Shown here piece by piece: positions 1 through 7,303 of a stretch of 38,848 bases of DNA (the first letter of the stretch is position 1; the number at the start of each line of letters is the position of its first letter). A program made the translations under genes and the position numbers. This stretch comes from Bdellovibrio sp. 28-41-41 (GTDB lineage: Bacteria; Bdellovibrionota; Bdellovibrionia; Bdellovibrionales; Bdellovibrionaceae). The stretch covers positions 1 to 38,848 of the forward strand of contig NCGL01000023.1 of assembly GCA_002256935.1 (NCBI GenBank), given 5' to 3'. The notes under the pieces were generated by a model, which worked only from the letters and a program-made list of their open reading frames with translations, ran no database searches and had not been told where the DNA came from.

Positions 1-84
1 GTTCTTTTAGAAGCTAAACTTTTACAACCATCTTTACCAAAACCAGCAGCTACTGAAGAAGCAGCTCCTGCAGCCGTAAACTAG
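1..84 (+). CDS. C-terminal end of an unidentified protein (5' truncated by window edge)
   Basis: An open frame enters from the left edge and stops at TAG (82-84), giving 27 residues. The last ten or so are Ala/Pro/Glu-rich (ending TEEAAPAAVN), which looks like a flexible, low-complexity tail. The codons resemble those of the following genes. The family cannot be recognised from this fragment. A GC-rich inverted repeat starts about 20 bases after the stop and may end its transcript. The reading as coding rests only on the open frame, its composition and the position of the hairpin. Confidence 0.5.
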   Translation, partial: VLLEAKLLQPSLPKPAATEEAAPAAVN

Positions 85-103
85 ATTCTATTGTTCTTTT
101 AAT

Positions 104-132
104 AACCGGTCGGGCGATCGCTTGGGCCGGTT
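104..132 (+). terminator. Possible transcription terminator hairpin
   Basis: AACCGG (104-109) pairs with CCGGTT (127-132), and the loop contains the palindrome GCGATCGC (114-121). It lies just downstream of the truncated first gene. There is no clear T-run after the stem, so intrinsic termination is uncertain. Confidence 0.35.
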
Positions 133-280
133 AGATTTGCTTCCCAAATTCGATCCCATCAAATTTTATCAAGGTAAAATCAGATGCCGATGCCACATTT
201 CTGGATTTAATCCTATCAAAAACAGAACTATTTTCTTTCCAAACGTTCTATTGCCAAATAATACTCTATAAAAGGTATTT

Positions 281-541
281 ATGATTAAAAATCCAAAGCC
301 TATGCACCCTGGGGTCGTATTGAATGAGATCTACATGAAAGAGATGGAGCTCAATCAATCTCAATTGGCAGAAAAATGTGGCTGCTCGCCCAGAAAAATT
401 AACGAGATTGTTAATGGTAAGCGAGCCATCTCTCCAGAATTTGCGATTATCCTTGAAGGTGTTTTGGGAACAACTGCTGAAATGTGGGTTCGGATTCAGG
501 CTGAGTATGACTTGTGGCTTGCGCGAAGAAAAGTGGCTTAG
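281..541 (+). CDS. HigA-like XRE-family antitoxin/regulator (no toxin partner seen)
   Basis: An 86-residue protein of the HigA addiction-module antitoxin type. It opens with MHPGVVLNEIYMKEMELNQS, followed by a helix-turn-helix (about residues 24-60, QLAEKCGCSPRKINEIVNGK) and the HigA-typical tail with AEMWVRIQAEYDLW. HigA proteins bind and neutralise the HigB mRNA interferase and repress their own operon. HigB normally sits immediately upstream with about 90 residues, but only 196 bases separate this gene from the previous stop, and no HigB-like frame is seen there or downstream. It is therefore either a solitary regulator or the survivor of a toxin-antitoxin pair. A weak RBS (AAAAGG) precedes the ATG. 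Family assignment is secure; function as an active antitoxin is not. Confidence 0.85.
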   Translation: MIKNPKPMHPGVVLNEIYMKEMELNQSQLAEKCGCSPRKINEIVNGKRAISPEFAIILEGVLGTTAEMWVRIQAEYDLWLARRKVA

Positions 542-619
542 CCTATTCTTTGTTGACTCAGGTTTTACTATTTAGGAGGATTTGTATATAACTACAAACC
601 TCGATCCTAGAGAGTAAAT

Positions 620-1036
620 ATGAAGCTAACTTGTTTAATATTCCTATTGTCCATGTTTTCAAATATGTCTGTCGGTGCGCCCTTCTATAATTGTGAAGTT
701 AAACAGGTAAAAAAAGGCTCGTTGGATATTGAGAGTACTAAAACAGTCTCGATCGATTATAAAGGATTTTCTGAAAAATGCTCTTCTGGTAAGTGTTTCA
801 GACAAGATGTTGTGGTGGGCGGCAAAGCCGATGATCTTCAAGATATTATGCTAGTTAGCCATCGGGAAGCTGGAAATCCCGCAAGCACTATGTTGATGGA
901 ACTAAGAAATGAAAAAGGTAGCGATTCGAAACAAGGCCCCTTGGCTGGTTCTAACTTTAAGAGTCGAGTTTACATGCAAGTAAGTACTCCAGACCCTAAA
1001 ATTGATGTCTATGTGAATTGTCTATTTAAGCCTTAA
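620..1036 (+). CDS. Small exported hypothetical protein
   Basis: 138 residues. The start MKLTCLIFLLSMFSNMSVGA is a typical Sec signal peptide with likely cleavage after the GA, giving a mature protein beginning PFYNCEV. The mature part is polar and has several cysteines (near 25, 54, 59 and the C-terminus) that could form disulfides outside the cytoplasm. An AGAGAG purine stretch lies 5-10 bases before the ATG. I recognise no family. It is convergent with the methyltransferase gene on the other strand, 11 bases away. Probably a periplasmic or outer-membrane-associated protein. Confidence 0.7.
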   Translation: MKLTCLIFLLSMFSNMSVGAPFYNCEVKQVKKGSLDIESTKTVSIDYKGFSEKCSSGKCFRQDVVVGGKADDLQDIMLVSHREAGNPASTMLMELRNEKGSDSKQGPLAGSNFKSRVYMQVSTPDPKIDVYVNCLFKP

Positions 1037-1047
1037 AAATTTTCCCT

Positions 1048-2127
1048 TTAAATTCTCGGTCTCGCTCGAGATCTATATAAGCACAAATTGCCGTCATTGA
1101 ACTCTTGAGGTTCAATCCAGAACTGGTTTTTCATCCACAATTTTGCGTTACCTTTGGTCACCACCGTTATTTTTCGATGTAGGGTCATCTCTTGAAGCTG
1201 TTCCATGATGACCGCGTAGGTCGCGTCGCTGAAGGAATCAAAAATATAGAATGTGTCGGCAGGTGGGATTTTAAAATCGGTACTGGCTAAGTCCTGCGTT
1301 CTGAACTGAACATGTTGAGTCATACTTAGGTTTTCACTGGCCTTATTTGCGATATCTACGCGTTCCTTGACGAATTCATAGCCGGTGAATTGAATATCTG
1401 GGCGCATAAGTCCTACGACCAAACCAATTCGGCCGTAGCCAGATCCTAGATCGATAAAACGCGATCCCTTTGTTAGGTTTAAATACCTTAATGCGAGCAA
1501 TGTTGTAGCGTAGCTGGATTGAACGCCAACACCGGCGCCTTCATACAATCGCTCTTTCTGATCGATGTCTGGCACTTCGTTTTCTAAATACCCCAACTCA
1601 AAAATTTTATCTAAAACATCAAAGGTGCGATAGAGTGATAGTCGGGCGGTCACATCGGTTTTTTTACGGTCGGAATTAAGCTGATGTTCTAACTCAAACA
1701 GTTCTGACATTTGCATGAGTGCAATTTGCAAAAACTTTTTTTGAAAGTCATACGGCTTAGATTTTATATTCCTTAAAAGAGCCGCCTCAGTTTGAGTGAT
1801 GGCTTTTAAAGCTAGGTGTAGTCCGCCAATGCTAGTATCTTGGAAAAACGACTGCAGGAACAATAGAGGCTTTAGCTCTACATTTAAGAAGGGCTTGATA
1901 AAGCGATCAAACTGGATTTCCGTGTCTGTGGGGGCGTTTTTACTTTGCATCCAATGTTCATCAATGAGCAAACTAAGGATGTTTTTTAAGTAAATACTAT
2001 CGATAAAAAAACCGGCTAGATCCTTTTCACTGATAAATTTAAAGAGTGTATTGAGTTGTTCTTCGAGTTTATCCAGTTGAACTTGTAAAACAATTTTCTT
2101 TAGCTCGGCCTTGTACTCAATACTCAT
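1048..2127 (-). CDS. SAM-dependent methyltransferase with DOT1-like fold
   Basis: About 359 residues from the preferred start. The N-terminal half is helical with no recognised domain. The C-terminal part has a class I SAM-binding signature, FIDLGSGYGRIGLVVGLM, then GYEFVKERVDIA with the acidic residue that normally holds the ribose, and later FYIFDSFSDATY in the place of motif IV. The D-L-G-S-G plus G-x-E-x-x-x-x-x-x-x-A pattern resembles DOT1-type methyltransferases, known in eukaryotes as histone lysine methylases; bacterial relatives have uncharacterised substrates. An ATG eight codons upstream (2151) has no RBS, whereas the ATG at 2127 follows GGGAG by nine bases, so I start there. The substrate is unknown. 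Confidence 0.75.
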   Translation of the reverse strand: MSIEYKAELKKIVLQVQLDKLEEQLNTLFKFISEKDLAGFFIDSIYLKNILSLLIDEHWMQSKNAPTDTEIQFDRFIKPFLNVELKPLLFLQSFFQDTSIGGLHLALKAITQTEAALLRNIKSKPYDFQKKFLQIALMQMSELFELEHQLNSDRKKTDVTARLSLYRTFDVLDKIFELGYLENEVPDIDQKERLYEGAGVGVQSSYATTLLALRYLNLTKGSRFIDLGSGYGRIGLVVGLMRPDIQFTGYEFVKERVDIANKASENLSMTQHVQFRTQDLASTDFKIPPADTFYIFDSFSDATYAVIMEQLQEMTLHRKITVVTKGNAKLWMKNQFWIEPQEFNDGNLCLYRSRARPRI

Positions 2128-2272
2128 AGTGATTAACTCCCAAACATCCATTCTGTGTTGTAATCGCGCTAGTTACAACGATGATTCCTGATTATCCCAG
2201 AATGAGGCAGATCTCCCTTGGGAATGACGCGTAATGGTTGATTTTTAGAAGCCCTTAGTCTTTAATGGCCGA

Positions 2273-3766
2273 ATGGAAAACCACTCAAATTATTTCTCTG
2301 AAGTCCGTCTTCGCTATGCCCCCTCACCAACTGGTTATCTTCACGTTGGCGGAGCTCGAACAGCACTCTACAATTTTCTTTACGCTCGTAAACACAAAGG
2401 TAAATTCATTCTAAGAATTGAAGACACAGATCAAGAACGGTCATCGATGGAATCATTGAAAATGGTCCTTGCAGATATGAAATGGCTTGGCTTGAATTGG
2501 GATGAAGGACCTAATGCAGAAACTTTAGAAGGCATGGGCTCGTATGGTCCATATAAACAATCGGAACGATTAAAAATTTACGATGAAGTCGCTCAAGATT
2601 TATTAAAACGCGGACTTGCCTACTACTGTTTTATGACTGATGCCGAGATCGATGCTCAACGCCAAACTCAGATGGCCGATGGCGCGGCTCATCCTCATTT
2701 GGAAAGTCCCTACGAGACTATGGCTCTGGCGGATGCACAAGCTAAAATCAAATCGGGTGAAAAAGCAGTTGTTCGCTTTAAAACTCGGCATTTGAAAAAA
2801 GATTATCATTTGAACGATTTAATTCGCGGCGATGTTCATTTTCCATCCGACATGGTTGGCGATTTTGTTTTGCTTAGATCAGATGGTATGCCGGTTTATA
2901 ATTTCTGCTGCGTGGTGGATGATTACAAAATGAAAATTTCGCACGTATTGCGTGCGGAAGAACATTTATCGAATAGTCTTCGTCAGTTAATGATTTACGA
3001 AGCGATGAGCTGGCCGACGCCTCAGTTTGGTCACGTGTCTCTGGTGCTGGATGATGACCGTCAGAAATTATCTAAACGTAAGGGCGCGACGAGCTGTAAC
3101 CAATTCCGTGAAGAGGGATATTTGCCAGAGGCACTTTTAAATTTTGTGGCGCTTCTTGGTTGGTCGCATCCGGAAGAAAAAGAGATTCTTTCACTTCAAG
3201 AAATGATTGATTCTTTCTCTACGGACCGCTTGCATTCGTCAGGTGCTGTATTTGATCGTGTGAAATTGAAATGGGTGAATGCTCAGCATCTACGTGCGAA
3301 AGCTCCCGTGGAAATGTGGGGCTTGATTGAACCGTTCTTGAAAGCAAATAATATTTCTTTCCCTGAAGATCGTCCTTGGAAATTTCAATCGCTTGAAGTT
3401 TTTAAGAACTATCTAGAGATCGTATCGGATGCTGTTCCATTTTATAAATTACTAGATGATAAGTATTTTGAAATTTTGTCAGAATCAGCTGAAGTATTGG
3501 GATGGCCAACATCACGAGCTGTTGTACAAGAATGGCAAAATGCCGTGAAAGAATTTGCAGGCACGGCATTCACAGAAGATGACTTTAATAAATTACAAGA
3601 CGCAGTTAAAATCAAATCGCAAACTAAAGGCAAAAATTTGTTTATGCCTATGCGGGTAGCGGTAATAGGTAAGCCTCACGGAACAGAATTGAAAATTCTG
3701 GTACCGTTAATGAGCAAAGCTTCATTAATTTCCCGTGCGCAAAAAGTTTTAGATTCGATGAAATAA
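2273..3766 (+). CDS. gltX: Glutamyl-tRNA synthetase
   Basis: 497 residues, normal length for a bacterial GluRS, which charges tRNA-Glu with glutamate in the cytoplasm. The class I signature is the HIGH variant HVGG (24-27) in RYAPSPTGYLHVGGARTALY, followed by the family motif FILRIEDTDQERS. The second class I motif (KMSKS) is KLSKR (265-269). The C-terminal anticodon-binding helical part is complete. No good Shine-Dalgarno is seen before the ATG, and the conserved region starts at residue 10, so the exact start is not certain. It is 17 bases upstream of cysS and probably in the same transcript. I cannot tell whether it is discriminating or also charges tRNA-Gln. Confidence 0.97.
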   Translation: MENHSNYFSEVRLRYAPSPTGYLHVGGARTALYNFLYARKHKGKFILRIEDTDQERSSMESLKMVLADMKWLGLNWDEGPNAETLEGMGSYGPYKQSERLKIYDEVAQDLLKRGLAYYCFMTDAEIDAQRQTQMADGAAHPHLESPYETMALADAQAKIKSGEKAVVRFKTRHLKKDYHLNDLIRGDVHFPSDMVGDFVLLRSDGMPVYNFCCVVDDYKMKISHVLRAEEHLSNSLRQLMIYEAMSWPTPQFGHVSLVLDDDRQKLSKRKGATSCNQFREEGYLPEALLNFVALLGWSHPEEKEILSLQEMIDSFSTDRLHSSGAVFDRVKLKWVNAQHLRAKAPVEMWGLIEPFLKANNISFPEDRPWKFQSLEVFKNYLEIVSDAVPFYKLLDDKYFEILSESAEVLGWPTSRAVVQEWQNAVKEFAGTAFTEDDFNKLQDAVKIKSQTKGKNLFMPMRVAVIGKPHGTELKILVPLMSKASLISRAQKVLDSMK

Positions 3767-3783
3767 TTAGGGATGATATCAAC

Positions 3784-5226
3784 ATGGAATTAAAAATATA
3801 CAACACGTTGAGCCGAACTAAAGAAGTTTTCAAACCCATGAATGCGCCAGAAGTGCGGATTTATGTATGCGGACCAACGGTTTATGATTTTTTACATGTG
3901 GGTAATTTTCGCGGACCTGTTGTTTTCAACATGATTCGAAATTATTTGGAACTGATCGGCTACAAAGTCACTTACGCCATGAACTTCACCGACATCGATG
4001 ACAAAATCATCCGTCGTGCGAATGAAAAAGGTGTCACAGCTGAAGCTTTGACCGAGCAGTACATTGGCGAATACAAAAAAGATTTTCAAGTTTTGGGTCT
4101 GCGTCCTCACGATTTAAACCCGCGCGTGACAGAGCATATGCCTGCGATAAATGAAATGATTTCTACTTTAGTTAAAAATGAAACGGCCTATGTTGTTGAC
4201 GGGGATGTTTGGTTTTCTATCGAGAAATTCAAAGAGTACGGCAAACTGAGCGGTCGCAATGTCGATGAACTGATGGCTGGTGCGCGCGTTGAAGTAGAAG
4301 AGAAAAAACGCAACCCCATGGACTTTGCTTTATGGAAATCAGCTAAGCCCGGTGAACCGTCATGGGATTCACCTTGGGGCAAAGGTCGTCCGGGTTGGCA
4401 CATTGAATGCTCGGCAATGAACAAAGATATTTTTGGTGATCAAATTGATATTCATGGCGGCGGAACGGATCTCATGTTTCCTCATCACGAAAATGAAATC
4501 GCGCAGACAGAAGGTTGCACTCACAAGACATTCTCAAAATATTGGATTCACTGGCACATGCTGAATTTTTCGGGCCAGAAAATGAGTAAATCTGTTGGTA
4601 ATATCCTAAGCATGCGCGAGTTTTCTGAGAAGTATCACGCAGAAATTTATAAATTTATGATTCTATCGGTTCACTACCGCAGTGTCGCTGAATTTAGTGA
4701 AGAGGTCATTCATAGAACAATTTCAAACTTGGCGAGGGTGTACTCGTCATTGGCAATTGCAGATTCGTATTCACCAGATATGACCGCGGCTAAAATGAAT
4801 CCAGCAACGGACGCGCTATGGAATCGTGTGATGATATCTCTAAGTGATGATTTCAATATGGCAGAAGTGATTGCCATTGTTTACGAAGTTACGAAAGCCT
4901 TTAACCAGGGTGTAAAACGCGGGATGAAAGCGAACCCGGCTGTGCTCGACAAATGCGTTCAGTTGAAATTGTTTTTCAATAGCTTAAGCAAATTAACTAG
5001 TTTGTTCGGCGAGGATGCGACGTCGTTCTTGAAATTCCTAGATGATAAATTAATACAAATATACAATATCGATGTTAAGCAGGTCGAAAAATTAATTGAC
5101 GAACGCAAACAAGCGCGCGCTGATAAAAACTTTGCTTTGTCTGATCAGCTTCGCGATCAACTCAATCAAATGAAGATCGCCGTCAGTGATACTCCGGACG
5201 GAATGCACTACGAAGTTATGAAGTAA
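3784..5226 (+). CDS. cysS: Cysteinyl-tRNA synthetase
   Basis: 480 residues, full length. It attaches cysteine to tRNA-Cys. Visible motifs are YVCGPTVYD with zinc ligand C29, HVGN (38-41) as the HIGH signature, WHIECSAM with C209, PHHENEIAQ with H234 (zinc site) and KMSKS at 266-270. The C-terminal DALR/helical domain follows, ending with the usual tail (KNFALSDQLRDQL, then IAVSDTPDG). It follows gltX by 17 bases, consistent with co-transcription of two aminoacyl-tRNA synthetases. A weak GGGATGAT purine element precedes the ATG. Confidence 0.98.
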   Translation: MELKIYNTLSRTKEVFKPMNAPEVRIYVCGPTVYDFLHVGNFRGPVVFNMIRNYLELIGYKVTYAMNFTDIDDKIIRRANEKGVTAEALTEQYIGEYKKDFQVLGLRPHDLNPRVTEHMPAINEMISTLVKNETAYVVDGDVWFSIEKFKEYGKLSGRNVDELMAGARVEVEEKKRNPMDFALWKSAKPGEPSWDSPWGKGRPGWHIECSAMNKDIFGDQIDIHGGGTDLMFPHHENEIAQTEGCTHKTFSKYWIHWHMLNFSGQKMSKSVGNILSMREFSEKYHAEIYKFMILSVHYRSVAEFSEEVIHRTISNLARVYSSLAIADSYSPDMTAAKMNPATDALWNRVMISLSDDFNMAEVIAIVYEVTKAFNQGVKRGMKANPAVLDKCVQLKLFFNSLSKLTSLFGEDATSFLKFLDDKLIQIYNIDVKQVEKLIDERKQARADKNFALSDQLRDQLNQMKIAVSDTPDGMHYEVMK

Positions 5227-5323
5227 TTTCCAAATCACTGGGGCAAAATACCCAAAAGTGTCTTTGTGATACTGGTTGATCTGGGAAAATTATTTTTGCC
5301 TTACGATTTTTAGGTTTTTTCTG

Positions 5324-5353
5324 TTGCCGACCCTTGGTTTCACTGAGTATACA
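5324..5353 (+). promoter_or_regulatory. Candidate sigma-70-type promoter for the 5380 gene
   Basis: TTGCCG (5324-5329) and TATACA (5348-5353) are separated by 18 bases. They lie 27 bases before the start codon of the small exported protein gene, with a GAGGGG purine stretch in between as RBS. This is a match by eye only. Confidence 0.45.
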
Positions 5354-5379
5354 GCGGTGAGGGAAGAGGGGACTTCATT

Positions 5380-5712
5380 ATGAAAATCGTAAAATTAGTT
5401 TTAGCTATCAGTGTTTCGGCAATGTGTGTATTTGCAAAAGAACCATCACGTGAGTTAATGCAAGTGACTCGTGCGCTTGTAAGCAATCCAGATATCGTTC
5501 AGCAATTAAATAAAAACAACTCGTCAAACTTATCTGATTATAAAGTTACGGCGATTGCTCACGGTGTTTATAAATACGAATTAGTTTTCACTCGTAAATG
5601 CCATTGCATTCCTTCAACAGCGAACGTGACGATCATGGAAGACATGACTCCGACTTACGCGGATGGCACGCCAAAATACAAAGCGACAATTAGAATTAGA
5701 CCTGAATTTTAA
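5380..5712 (+). CDS. Small exported hypothetical protein
   Basis: 110 residues. The N-terminus MKIVKLVLAISVSAMCVFAK is a signal peptide with an AxA-like site near residue 19. The mature protein is about 90 residues, predicted mostly beta in its second half (YELVFTRKCHCIPSTANVTI), with a CxC pair that could bind metal or form a disulfide. GAGGGG lies seven bases before the ATG, and a candidate promoter precedes it. No family is recognised. It ends 11 bases from the convergent 5724 gene. Confidence 0.75.
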   Translation: MKIVKLVLAISVSAMCVFAKEPSRELMQVTRALVSNPDIVQQLNKNNSSNLSDYKVTAIAHGVYKYELVFTRKCHCIPSTANVTIMEDMTPTYADGTPKYKATIRIRPEF

Positions 5713-5723
5713 TTTTTTATAGA

Positions 5724-6725
5724 TTAGAACTGCTCAGGGTTGAAATTAATCTGTACAGTGCACACTTTCTCTGGAGGCGATAAGGTCGTCGCCTTAGAAT
5801 ACGTATCAGCAAAGCGCTTGTCCTGAGGTGCGATTTTTTTAGCCACATCGAAAAACTCAAGTGCACGAACTTTATCGGCGTGGTTCCATGCAGAACAACC
5901 CATGTGATAGGTCGCGATGCCTGAGTTTGGATTTTGCGAGTAATATTTTTTAATCTCGTCGTCGTAGAGTTTTTCATTCGTCGATTTTTTTCGTATCAAA
6001 TCCATTTCATATATTTCCCAATTTTCAGGAAACTGCTGTCGGGCTTCGTCAAGTTTCGCTTCGTAGTACTGTTTTCCTTCGGGCGGCAAGTTATCATCCG
6101 CCAAATAGCCGATCAATTCTGCTTTGGCGGCAGAGTCCGACTGAGGTAGGCGTTCACGTAGTTCACGGCCCACATCTCGCATAAGTTTTAGGCCGGTGGG
6201 TGAGGCGAACGCTTGATCGGCCAGTAGACCGATTAATTTGTTGATCAAAATTTCAGTTGATAGGCCTTTGCTGCTCTCATTAATGGTGGCGTGATGAATG
6301 CGAAGGGCTTTATAGAAAAGAACTTTGGAAGCACAGTCAGTAGTTACTTGCCCATCGGGTTGTCGCGCATCACACACCTCGGGAAAACCGTTCAACGTTG
6401 AAACCGTATTTTTGCTAGTGAAGAGGCAGTCGCCTTTAAGTTTGATGCGGCCATCTTTTAGGTCTTGGAGAAGAGTCGTTAATGGCAGGGTTTCTATCGA
6501 TTCCAGTGCGGATTTGCATTCGCTAGATTTTTCTTGGTCGCTAAGTTTGGCGCTGGGCAAACCAGGAAAATCGCGAACCTGATCAATCAGTTTTGTACCG
6601 GTCGGTTTTGCCTGTCGGGCAGTGACTGCCTCCGTTGTAGACATTTCTGGTTTTTTTGATTTTGAAACAAAATAGGTGGCAATTGCAAGGACTACGATAC
6701 CGATGATCAAGAGATTTTTTTTCAT
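5724..6725 (-). CDS. Membrane-anchored periplasmic hypothetical protein with a TPR-like tail
   Basis: 333 residues. A single N-terminal hydrophobic segment (about 4-20, LLIIGIVVLAIATYFV) follows two lysines, and the rest is polar, so it is probably anchored in the inner membrane facing the periplasm. The middle is helical with scattered cysteines (SSECKSALES, KGDCLFTSKN, PEVCDARQPD). Near the C-terminus, ATYHMGCSAWNHADKVRALE and then FFDVAKKIAPQDKRFADTYS look like one or two tetratricopeptide-type helical hairpins. It sits upstream of no obvious partner; the Lys-rich 6863 gene lies upstream on the same strand, separated by a tandem repeat. No function can be assigned. Confidence 0.75.
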   Translation of the reverse strand: MKKNLLIIGIVVLAIATYFVSKSKKPEMSTTEAVTARQAKPTGTKLIDQVRDFPGLPSAKLSDQEKSSECKSALESIETLPLTTLLQDLKDGRIKLKGDCLFTSKNTVSTLNGFPEVCDARQPDGQVTTDCASKVLFYKALRIHHATINESSKGLSTEILINKLIGLLADQAFASPTGLKLMRDVGRELRERLPQSDSAAKAELIGYLADDNLPPEGKQYYEAKLDEARQQFPENWEIYEMDLIRKKSTNEKLYDDEIKKYYSQNPNSGIATYHMGCSAWNHADKVRALEFFDVAKKIAPQDKRFADTYSKATTLSPPEKVCTVQINFNPEQF

Positions 6726-6785
6726 TTTTCACTTCCGTCCGTTTTATTACGAGTTCTAAATGGAAGGCGTAGTTTCCTAACGGGA

Positions 6786-6871
6786 GGCTACTCGCTTTGC
6801 TAAAATTTTTGGCTACTCGCTTTGCTAATATGTTTGGCTACTCGCTTTGCTAATATGTTTGGCTACTCGCC
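6786..6871. repeat. 25-bp tandem repeat, three copies plus a partial fourth
   Basis: The unit starts GGCTACTCGCTTTGCT and is 25 bases long. Copies lie at 6786-6810 (differs at three positions near its end), 6811-6835 and 6836-6860 (identical), and an 11-base partial copy at 6861-6871. The partial copy contains the stop codon and last codon of the minus-strand 6863 gene, so the array looks like repeated duplication of that gene's 3' end or of sequence just after it. The number of copies is probably variable by slippage. Confidence 0.85.
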
Positions 6872-7153
6872 AAATACCTTAAGTTTTTTCTGCAATTCTT
6901 GTAGAAGTGATTTAATTTCGTGCAATTGTTCTTGATCACGATTCATCTTGCCATCGTATTTTTCCGTCAGATCGTTCCAAGAACCTAACGCGGAACGAAC
7001 GTCGCTATTGAGTTCAAGCCAGCGTTCTTTGAATCTTTGGTCTTTTGGGACTTGAGCGCCACAGTCAGCCTTTTCAAGCAGGGGCGGCCTTTGAAGGGCG
7101 CTTTTACGTCCTTTGGGCTTTGGTTTTTGGCTGTTTTTGTCTTTAATCTTCAT
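6863..7153 (-). CDS. Small lysine-rich coiled-coil hypothetical protein
   Basis: 96 residues. A basic N-terminus (KIKDKNSQKPKPKGRKSALQ) is followed by a long charged helix (about 45-95, with KMNRDQEQLHEIKSLLQELQ) that has heptad-like leucines. It is likely a soluble cytoplasmic protein that may bind nucleic acid through its tail. The stop codon lies in the first bases of the 25-bp tandem array. The gene is divergent from ettA, with about 150 bases between them. No homologous family is recognised; the composition and the purine-rich sequence before the ATG support coding. Confidence 0.6.
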   Translation of the reverse strand: MKIKDKNSQKPKPKGRKSALQRPPLLEKADCGAQVPKDQRFKERWLELNSDVRSALGSWNDLTEKYDGKMNRDQEQLHEIKSLLQELQKKLKVFGE

Positions 7154-7303
7154 GCGCTCTTGTTCTTCAGTTCAAATCATTTTTAGTAAGGTCGACAGTG
7201 CATCAAATAAAAGTTTTTTTGACAAGAAAATATTTGAAAAAAAATTTGATAAGCCCTTGAAAAAGAACTACTTTGGGGAACTATTCTCTGAAAAGGACGT
7301 GTC

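Noticed and set aside
85..280. Possible HigB toxin remnant upstream of the HigA-like gene
   Set aside because: All three frames were read by eye; none shows HigB-like sequence, and the space is too short for a full gene.
5227..5290. Imperfect hairpin after cysS (TTTCC...GGGAAA)
   Set aside because: The arms have several mismatches and the loop is long; not strong enough to call a terminator.
7219..7251. TTGACA at 7219-7224 as -35 of an ettA promoter
   Set aside because: The nearest -10-like hexamers are 20 or more bases away and A/T runs in this region make chance matches likely.
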